Below are positions 55,566 through 64,000 of a stretch of DNA of 64,000 nucleotides, piece by piece. The DNA comes from Daldinia sp. FL1419 (Eukaryota > Ascomycota > Sordariomycetes > Xylariales > Hypoxylaceae): the NCBI GenBank assembly GCA_025201765.1, contig MU623383.1, forward strand, positions 124,001-188,000, given 5' to 3'. The translations under genes were made by a program, and so were the position numbers. Under the pieces are notes generated by a model, which saw nothing but the letters and a program-made list of their open reading frames with translations, was not told the origin of the DNA and ran no database searches. The stretch's first letter is position 1. The number at the start of each line of letters is the position of its first letter.

Positions 55566-57674
55566 CTAATGGCCGTATTCCATGCGCTTCCTGTCGTCCT
55601 CAGTCGGGTCATCCGAAATCCATAGTCCCTTCTCTTCCTCCGTAGCATTAAGGAAGCCGTTTGCCCGCTTCAAGGTCTGAACGTCGAGATCCGTCACGTA
55701 CGACTTGTCGTCGGAAAGCCGTAGGCGGATCTCGTGTTCCGTCGATAACATCATGTCGTCTTTGGCAAGTCGGCGGGGCCCGTCGAATACCGTCATGACT
55801 CGCTTCTTCATGGTCATTTGCCCCTTATCAAATCCCCACGAAGAGGGATATTCGCGTCGGTTCTTTCGGCTCTTGCTCTTGTTGGAGAGCTGTACGCCGC
55901 CTCGCGAATGTGTCATACCCCGTGATTTTTGAACGCCGTTTGGTGGGTTGCCCTTCTTCCTCGTTGTGGGAGAGGTCAGCTTCCTCGGCTTGCGCTCGTC
56001 ATCACCAGCGTCGTCATCTTCTGCCATCTCCTCGTCTTCGTCGTCGTCTGAGTTGGGGACACTTTGTGTCGTAAGTGGTAGTTGGTTCTTTTCGAGCGTT
56101 TGGTGGACTTCTTCGTCATTCTCCACCTCGGCCAGCCGCTTTGCGTTGATGGCCTCTGCGGGGTCTTCTTGTTGGACGATGCGCAAGACACAGTCGTCCA
56201 AGTGCTCGTAGAAGTCCTGGGCATTCTCAAACGTGGCCGAGCATGTTGAACATTTGCCCGTAGCGTCTGGCGCATAGCCTGTCAGCTTCTTTCCGCTGTT
56301 CACCGAGCTTGCCTTCTTCCTGCTGTTAGGGGCAGCCTGCTCCACGCCATGTACAGCAGTCAGATGTCGCTTGAATACATCAGCCCGGTTGAAGGATTTC
56401 TCGGCAGCCGAGCCGGATCCGGGACAGAACCCGCATACCATAGTGCCCTTGTAATGTGTTAAAGTATGGCGGTTCTTGTCGTACTTTCGCGCGAAACCCT
56501 TCGTGTGATAATCACATGTTTGAATGGGACACTTCTCCGGCCTCTCATTCTGGTGGGTTAACATGTGCGCCTTCAGGTCTTTGAAGACCTTTCCACAGTC
56601 TGGATAGGTACATCTTTGCTTCTTCTCTGATTCGTCGCTGTTGTACGAATACTCGTGCGACCCGTGCGACTGATGCGATTGATGCGACTGATGTGACTGA
56701 TGTGATTGATGTGATTGGTAAGATGATAAAGACTGTCGCCTAGCTGGCGCGGCAGGGGGTGCCTGGAAAGGGCTGTACTGTTGGAAGGCGTGCATGTAGG
56801 GTGACTGGCTACCGTTGCGCATGGCCGGAGCGGGCGAAGCAGTGCCAGAGAGGGCGGGACTATGAGGATAAGGGTTTTGAGGTGAGAAGTTATCGAACCC
56901 CTGCATCGGCGGGGCCATCGGTCCACGTATTAGTGAAGGGTCTGTAGAGTGGGCTTCTTGGTCAGCACATCGTGATCTTCATAGTGTATGCTGTATTATT
57001 GGGTCAAAAGAAATCATCCGTTTTTCTTTTCGTTCCTTTTCTTTTTCCTTAATCCCAGCGTGATGCTGCCTGGCGGAACTAACACCAAGCTCGATTCACA
57101 TCCAACTCCGAAAGGCTCTAGTTGGGGAAGAGTAAGATATCATTGCAAATGAGATCCGCGCCAACTCACCAATAGCCTTATTATCAACAAAAGTAAGGTT
57201 AAATTCATCCATACCTGGATAGGTAGAGTACTCAGTTCCGGTATAGAAGCTGCTCGGGTCGACAATTCCGGGGTGAACACCAAGACCACTTTGGTACTCG
57301 GGGTAGTAAGTCGATTGGCCGTGAGTCGAGTTGGGCGATCCAACGGTCGACGATGCTGTTTCTGAGGGAGCTGAAGCAGTCGAGAGGCTCGAGGCTGTTA
57401 TTTCGCAATCGTCTGGAAACATGCCGGGAGAAGCTCGATTATGATTATTGCTGTATATGAGGTGCGTCTCTGGATATATAGAGCTAACTTCGTATCCCGG
57501 AGCCTGGCGGTATTCCTCTTGTACGCTTCGGGGGATGTTGTAACCGCCCGGGCTCATGTGCATCTCTATCGTCGGCGATGTGTAGCCGGTCTGGTGGTGG
57601 GCCTCGGGATAGAGCATGAAATCGTGCTCGTTCCGGGGAAACATTTCGTAAGTCTGGTCGGCGACCATGGCCAT
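55566..57674 (-). CDS. C2H2 zinc-finger transcription factor
   Basis: Putative DNA-binding regulator, 626 aa; target genes unknown. Exons 57674-57170 and 56941-55566; the 228-bp intron has donor GTGAGT and acceptor CAG, and the join reads VDNKAIG|DPSLIRGPMAPP. The N-terminal ~270 residues are disordered, Ser/Pro/Tyr/Gln-rich (probable activation region), with a run of QSH triplets (about 244-261). Fingers: CTYPDC..H..H (~279-297), CPIQTCDYHTKGFARKYDKNRHTLTH-type (~306-331), CGFCPGSG..F.RADVFKRHLTAVH (~338-366, enlarged), and a degenerate CSTCSATFENAQDFYEHLDDC. An acidic region (DDDEDEEMAEDDDAGDDE) and basic patches follow, and a conserved-looking C-terminus (SSWGFDKGQMTMKKRVMTVFDGPRRL). The layout recalls a Sordariomycete-type family; I cannot name it. 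Confidence 0.85.
56643..56730 (-). repeat. 9-bp coding minisatellite (QSH repeats)
   Basis: Imperfect tandem copies of a 9-bp unit (TGATGCGAC/TGATGTGAT on the plus strand), two of which encode QSHQSH. The copies differ mainly by C/T at fixed places. Length variation between strains would change the number of QSH triplets without a frameshift. Confidence 0.8.
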
Positions 57675-59015
57675 TATAATTCTACGCTGTCGGCGACTCT
57701 AGGAATAGAGTTACAGTGAATCGGAAGAGAAATCCCGGCCAGTAAGGTCACGCTAACCGTATTCCCTCACGTCAGTGTCTCAGTTCGGACACAGGAGGTG
57801 GCAGAGTTTGTGTAGTGAAGAGCTCACATTCGTCCGGACTTATACCATATCAAAAACCGATATGATCTATATAGAACCGAGAACAAACTTGGTGAGCTAG
57901 TGATATAATGATCGGAGGAGTGTCGTTAAGGTGAGCTGCTAGACAAGGAGGTTTATGTAGGTCGCGAAGATTGAACGATAGTCGAGGTGAGTTGTCGCGC
58001 CACACAAATTCGCGATGCCTTCTTCCAATCTTATAATTCTTTTAACGTACGACCTCTCACGAGGTGAGGCTATGGATGGCGATGACTTGGGAGGCCCTCG
58101 TGTCGGATACGATAAGCACAGGTGTATGAACAGAATCTATTATATATATATATATTGCTTTAAGAGGCCAATGACCACGGCGTTAAGGCAGGAGGGTAGG
58201 GCGGGAGTGTTAAGTACCGGTTTAACATGGCCTGAGGTCATGGAGATGGAGACAACAGGAACCGGTAATGCTTTGGGGGCTTTAGGATTCTATATACACC
58301 TGCACGCTTGCGCGCACAGCCGCGCTTCTCTAAGGGTACGTAGATCTCCATGCTACCCATTTGAGATGTGGGTTGATAGGGCAGAGGAGGGCAGAATCCG
58401 CGGCAGCGGTGAACAGGGATTAGAGGCAGGTCGATCCAGAGCCTTACTTGAGTTGTGGTCATACCGTGTGCCGAATTCCAACTCATACATGATACCAGGT
58501 ACATGAATTCGACCCCCCATACATAGGGTCACCTTGCTAGCGTCTCTTTCATTCTTAGGCGAGCCCGTCAGCAAAGTTAGCGTGGGTGAAGGACCTGTAT
58601 GTGGATAGATACATTTTGGTATCCCGCCCGTCAATATCCCATGAGACGAATGATAAACTTGGTCTGTGGAGTTGTTTTGCTTTGAGGCGGCCCCCGTTAT
58701 TGGTAGGGCATCACACACCTAATGCTGTGCAAAGTACACTACCAAGAATACCCAGAGCGCCCAAGAGCATTCAGAGTACCATAGTACATCTATAGACCCA
58801 GCAAGGCCTGTTCTTTTTTACAAGAGGTGGGACGGTGGGTTCCCCAATAGACCCCTGACACCCACGATTTAACAAAGTACACGGCATAATCTGTCTTTCC
58901 ATCTGCTGTCAATCGTTATTTTTCAGTCGCCAAAGGTCCCGTCAATCGACTGGACGCCTGATTCGTACTAGTTTCACGTCCCTTTTATCTCGACGTAGAC
59001 ATGGGAGAGAGTATG

Positions 59016-59060
59016 TGTTGTATATGCTGTATATGCTGTATATGTTGTATATGTTGTATA
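59016..59060 (+). repeat. 9-bp minisatellite
   Basis: Five tandem copies of TGTTGTATA / TGCTGTATA (order T, C, C, T, T at the third base). It lies in the gene-free right end. Confidence 0.85.
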
Positions 59061-62000
59061 AGGTACAAGAGAGCAACCCCCCCTGCTACCGTGCTAAGTC
59101 CCAGAAAATGCATGTCTGGGAGCCCTGTCGCTCATCTCTAAATGGCATCGTTAGATCACTGGGACTCATCTTCACGGCCAGCATCGTCTTTTGTTTACAT
59201 TGCATCTACGGAAACGGCGGAGGCCCATGGGGTATGCGCAGCGAGGGCATTTAATTACTTGTCAAAACCGAGAATAATCGTCCTTGCTTAGTATAGATAT
59301 TCCCCGTAGTCTCGACGGTGTAGGTGCAGTAGTTCAGAAACAGGGTCCGTTGCCAGTATAAGGTTCTAGGATCCTGAAATGTTATTTTTCCTTTTTCCTT
59401 TTTTCTCATTTCCCTTTTCTTTTTTAATTTGACGAATAAGACCCCCAGGAACGCTCTAGAGCCCCGGGTAGGAATTGGATCAGAACCCGAACCCGAAAAA
59501 CGAGAACCAGATCGAGTAATGGAAATGGGTCATCTAGCACACGGAGACATCTACCTTTTAGCATTAACCTATCGACGAATGTGTCTCATATCTACCATAA
59601 TATACATGGTATAATACATAATAGTATATGCGTATGGTACACTACCCAGTCTGCTAGTATATGCTTACCACCCGCACACGGTTGTTCCTTAGCTCCTCAG
59701 GCTATGCTTCCAGACTAGAGCATCTCGTCGGGGTATTCTGAATCTAGTAATAGGAGACGAGAAATATGTCTCAAGAATGCCTAATAGCGGGTCCAGAAAA
59801 CGGTAGCGCTGGTGCAGAACGGCAGACCGAGTGACCAAGGCGGATGATAGTGACGCTAGATAACAAAGAGTTAAAAGAGTTGAAGAGGCTTCGCACCGTT
59901 ATGATGTCCCCGCCGACGTAAGATAGTCGACATAGTACTGCCGATACCATCGTCAACTTGTCTTGTTTAGCGTGGAGGTTTTCAAACGTCCGATCGTGAA
60001 AGTGCACATCAGTCTGTACATCAGTCTATAGGTATTGTATACGGTACCTACCTACATGGAGAATACCTAATATGGACAATAGTCAATACAATCAATACAG
60101 CCAATACATTAGGTCGCACATACTACATCATAGTACGTCCACGGGTAGAGACTTGGAGAGTAATCTTCGGGCTTTGCACAATTTACACAGCCATGCATAT
60201 ATGCATATCTCCGGTGCGTGTCATGTAAGCACCGCCCCCTTTTCCCTTACACTTCTGCTCTTTTTTTTTTTCTTTGCCCTCTGCGGCAGGATGCACGTGT
60301 CATACTCGGACCAGCCTATAGTGTTGTGAAAGTAAACAAGCAATTGTACGAAATAATGCTATTATGAAATCTGATTGGAGATTTCACCATTTCCACTACA
60401 TTTCTTACTCTGCACGCAACAACACCATTAATATATGCATCTTCCGTTTCGAAGCGGCGGTATGTCCAAAACGAGCCAGCCAGCTACCTTGGTGACAGTT
60501 TCACTTCGCACATGTCCGGACGAGGGCGAAGCGGTCAATATCTTTATAAGCAGCTGGTAGCATCGGCGGCATTGTTCGCATTAGTCGCACTGGCAGTACT
60601 TCGGATAAGAGAAGAGTTGCAACGTAAGGGACGTGAGACTGCGAGCCGTAAATTTCATAAAGCTCCTAAGCTCCTAAGTTCCTGGATTGGAGTCCCAAAG
60701 CTTTCTAACTCCCGTACTAAGTTCTCTCTGCCTATGCGTAAGAAAAAAAAAAGAAAAAAAAAAGACGTAACATCGCAGCTTGGAACAGCATTTGGAACTT
60801 ATCTCACCCGGAATTATACCGAACCATACTTTGCCATACTTCCTATCTCAGATTCAACGATGTTCAAGAGTTGATTTTCCTTGTAACTGTGTAGATTACT
60901 TGGGTACAAGCAATAACAATATGCATAAGTAGCATAAAGTAGCATTTATGCCTCAGTCGGGAAAGATTCTAGAGCATTTAGAAAAGACAAGCCCATTTGT
61001 GAATTCAAACAAAGCCGATTTATTGGTCATTTTGGCAAATTAGGTACATGTATGTTTAAGACGGGGATTGGGATTGGGCGATGGTAACTCGAATACTTGA
61101 CTATTATTGGTCAAAATACGTTGCGCACAGTACTCGTTATTCGATTCGTTATGTAACCTAACCAGGCCTAACCTACCTTGGTCTCAATCTAAAAAAAGAA
61201 GCTCGTAGGGGGAAAGAGTACATGTACATAGTACAACGATTATGTTCCACTTCGGAAAAAGTGTGGCAATCTGAAGCAACGGAGGGGGAAAAGAATTCAT
61301 CACAGGTACTAAAGTATATCTTGGGCAGGTACATACTATTATACCAATAGTTATATTACTTATAATATATACCTTATACATAGTGTACCTACATAGGCTA
61401 GGTAAACAACCACGATATAACTGATTAGACCAAATTAATGGCAGGTATCTATGCGAAAACATCGATGCCATATTCCGTCTCAGGTAAACAGACTTTATCT
61501 GCTCTTCGACTAAAACGGCCGAGAAGGAAATCCTTCCCAAACAAACACACACTACACATACTACACACCCAAATGTCAACATGTCGAGATACCAACATAA
61601 CGTCGTGATGAAGCATATGTGCTGCTACGGCAGAGGCGCATTGCTGCAAACACCACCTACCTACATAGAGCAGAGCGTATCTATCACCCGCATTTGCATA
61701 ATAATCCTCAAACCATCCACACTGCCCAATTTCAAACAGCACTTTTATAGAAACAACGTCATATCGTGTTGCAATATGCATTTTGCCTCTTCCATGTGTG
61801 ATACACGCGATACGATGCCACGTGAAAATCCGAAGGATTGCCTCGTGACGGATGCGCATTGCATGAATTCTGCTTACTCCACCTCTTCAAGCCATGGGCA
61901 ATATCATCTTCGACTTGCGGTTGGGCTGTCAATTCTCATATCCTCGTCTTGTCCTACCGTCCTACCGTAACTTATTACACAATAATAAGAATCTAGCAGC

Positions 62001-62408
62001 GCTAGGCGCTAAAATGTCACCAAGGATTGCTCGCAAACAATTGACTCAAATATCTAGAACACCATGGCCGGAGTCCCGGACTGCCGGCAATCAAGCTTAA
62101 CAGCTAGCCTTCACCGAGCTAGGCAATGAAGTTTCCGCCATCAATTCTAAAGTCAACTAATAATAAAATGATACCTACCCCTACCGTATGTAAAGGGTCA
62201 AGTGTCACTAGCAAACCCGGACCCAAACGTAAATAGCAAATACTAGTCAAACAAGAACACCCTGCACCTCATTGGTATCTACCTACGATGCTCACAATAC
62301 TGATCCTAACTGTATTTGGTTAAAGTTCTCATCTAATCATAACCCCGATTCGTGGTGGAGGATGATCGTGACGACGATGCGATTTACACAAGGCACTCAG
62401 CCCTATAA

Positions 62409-62444
62409 GAGGGTCAAGAGGGTCAAGAGAGTCAAGAGAGTCAA
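62409..62444 (+). repeat. 9-bp minisatellite
   Basis: Four tandem copies of GAGGGTCAA / GAGAGTCAA followed by a partial copy GAGAGG. Non-coding context. Confidence 0.85.
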
Positions 62445-64000
62445 GAGAGGCGTTGAATCATCGTCAATCGAGCCTTTTTCTCGAACGTAAGCAAACTCAC
62501 AGCCACCTCCATAAATTAGAAGATTGATCTGCGTGTCTTGGCCAGACCTCCATACCCAAGGAACGATAATCGAATGTTCGACGAATATTCCAGTTTAGGC
62601 AGCATTGCCTCCCATGTACCATCCATACCATCCATCACCATGCAAAACCCGGCGCCTCTGCACTATGAATACCAGGTGTAAGCACGCATTCGACGAGCCA
62701 ACTCACCACCGACCGGGCCTAGCAGCCCTTTCATTACAAACAGCAGATGTCCGGACGGGTTGATTGGTTCTACCGGTTGAGATTGTCCTGCGAAAGAAAG
62801 GAGAGCCTGTTTCGACGCGACCACAACAAGTTGGAGAAGATGGGGGCCAACGCCTCCATGTCCCCTTCTCGTTCCAGTGTTCCAGTGTTCCAGTGCCCCA
62901 GTAACCCTAGTGCCCACATGGAATATGTTACACTGCGACATATTAATCCCTCCGATTCAGGGGTAGAAAGGTAAGCCCTAACTACACAATAGATCAGAAG
63001 GAATCGATCCGTTCCTGCAATCCTACACAACTGAACAAACCCGTGTCTCGTTTTTAGGACCCCCTTGTCAAAGACCAAATCCTTCGAAGGACTGCAGGAC
63101 TTGTGGGTGTTACCATAGTACGTAGTTTTTTTCTGGCACGATACCTACCACGCAATAGTGGACGGGATGTCAGCAACCATCTGATTGGAAAAATTCGAGA
63201 ATAAATTCCATGCGTCGTTAATCGTTACATAACTATTAAGCACATATGTGCAACCCACGTTTCTAAAAATAGGTAGTTAGTTAAGTTTTCTTTCTTTTTT
63301 TTCCCCTTTCTCTCTTTGGCGTTATAATCAAGACACGTGAGAATGTGAGCGACTAGTGACGGGTTATAGCCTCTCGGCAAATGTGTTATTACCGTTTATT
63401 TTTCCACATAGTTGCTCGAGTGGCTTTTTGGATAGCTGAAGAACACTAACGGAATAGTTTGAAAACTTTACCGTAGTTCTGGGGCATAGGGCTGAGCTGC
63501 CGTAATAAGGTACCGGTCCTGATGTTATTCGTGATCTCCGCCGTATCCATGTAATTATTTGACTTTATTATGCTTGATTTATCCAATCGCAAGCTTTTCC
63601 TTTTCTTCGGGTCGAACCACGGAACCTAAAGTGAGCACGGTACAAGCAAACATTCTAAAACAAGTATAATAGCCCTTCCCAATATTTGAAGGGCAATGGT
63701 AAAGATAAGATAATAGAATATATAATAGGATGTCATTCATCATTCATGCAAGATGCGTTGTCGTCGACATTCTGACTACCTAAGAAATCTCACAAATTTC
63801 CCGTGCTCCTGCGGCTTAGAGGCACTGTCTTCTCAACACATTGGCGAAACGCCTACTTTCAAGTAGAAAATGAATTATGCATTGTTGGAGATATCAAAGT
63901 AAGATATACGTCAAGAGCCTCATTCTTGTTTACTATCTCCGTTCTCATATAATCAGATTTAAGATTATATGTGCCGACGGTAAAATAAAGTCGCCAAGGC

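Larger units (their letters stand above)
57675..64000. other. 6.3 kb region without a convincing gene
   Basis: No domain-bearing frame was found. The longest open frames (58015-58506 plus, 60512-60874 plus, 61184-61582 and 61449-61859 minus) have random-looking composition. Minisatellites at 59016-59060 (9 bp x5) and 62409-62444 (9 bp x4); GTTCCAGT x3 at 62873-62896. TACCTACCTACAT is at 60045-60057. Composition is not as AT-rich as the 9.8-12.4 kb island. The first few hundred bases are the upstream region of the zinc-finger gene. Non-coding transcripts cannot be excluded. Confidence 0.4.

Noticed and set aside
58015..58506. 163-aa open frame in the right-end desert
   Set aside because: Contains translated TA repeats (YYIYIYC) and no domain; probably chance.
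60512..60874. 120-aa frame starting MSGRGRSG, reminiscent of a histone H4 start
   Set aside because: Similarity stops after five residues; the rest is a membrane-like stretch and translated poly-A.
59016..62444. Short regular repeats considered as CRISPR-like
   Set aside because: They are direct tandem 9-mers without spacers, in a eukaryotic genome.
1..64000. Search by eye for tRNA, 5S rRNA and telomeric TTAGGG arrays
   Set aside because: No cloverleaf with a convincing T-loop box, no 5S-like sequence and no TTAGGG array noticed; a covariance-model scan was not possible, so small RNAs may have been missed.

Overview
The window comes from the nuclear genome of a filamentous ascomycete (Pezizomycotina, most likely a Sordariomycete). 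The reasons are short spliceosomal introns of about 50-230 bp with GT..AG ends, fungal-type families (SAT4/PTH11-like membrane protein, SUR7/PalI protein, Mdl1-type ABC transporter, Tlg2 SNARE, fused HPPK-DHPS), long gene-poor spacers, and an AT-rich transposon island that looks like repeat-induced point mutation (RIP). Species cannot be fixed from sequence alone. All exon joins were read by eye from splice signals and frame continuity, with no transcript data.

Layout. 0.2-8 kb: a putative myristoylated coiled-coil protein with an odd in-frame TAG, a folate enzyme (HPPK-DHPS), a nitronate monooxygenase and a SAT4-family seven-helix protein. 8-12.4 kb: a gene-free stretch ending in a 2.6 kb AT-rich island bounded by perfect 31 bp inverted repeats. 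Inside it sit a short LTR retroelement with a target-site duplication and a separate solo LTR. 12.7-20 kb: a short-chain dehydrogenase, an aquaporin, an uncharacterised LRR-like protein and a SUR7-family protein. 21-34 kb, the densest part: MDL1, an RTT103-like CID protein, clathrin light chain, a tiny membrane protein with a 5-nt first exon, a probable mitochondrial helical-repeat protein and the TLG2 t-SNARE. 34-44 kb: calmodulin (seven exons, the first only ATG), a GH47 alpha-mannosidase, an assembly gap between poly-G and poly-C runs, a Mn-type cation diffusion facilitator and a small F-box-like fold protein. 47-58 kb: glycogenin, an EFM7-like methyltransferase and a C2H2 zinc-finger protein. 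57.7-64 kb holds no convincing gene.

The genes are mostly housekeeping and do not form one pathway. Loose themes are membrane traffic (clathrin light chain, Tlg2, SUR7, mannosidase), mitochondria (folate enzyme with a presequence-like N-terminus, Mdl1, the helical-repeat protein) and calcium/manganese/glycogen physiology. No secondary-metabolite cluster, CRISPR array, rRNA or convincing tRNA was seen. The most unusual content is the nested transposon island; next come the tiny first exons, recurring GTTCG splice donors, and the conserved-looking reading frame interrupted by one TAG.
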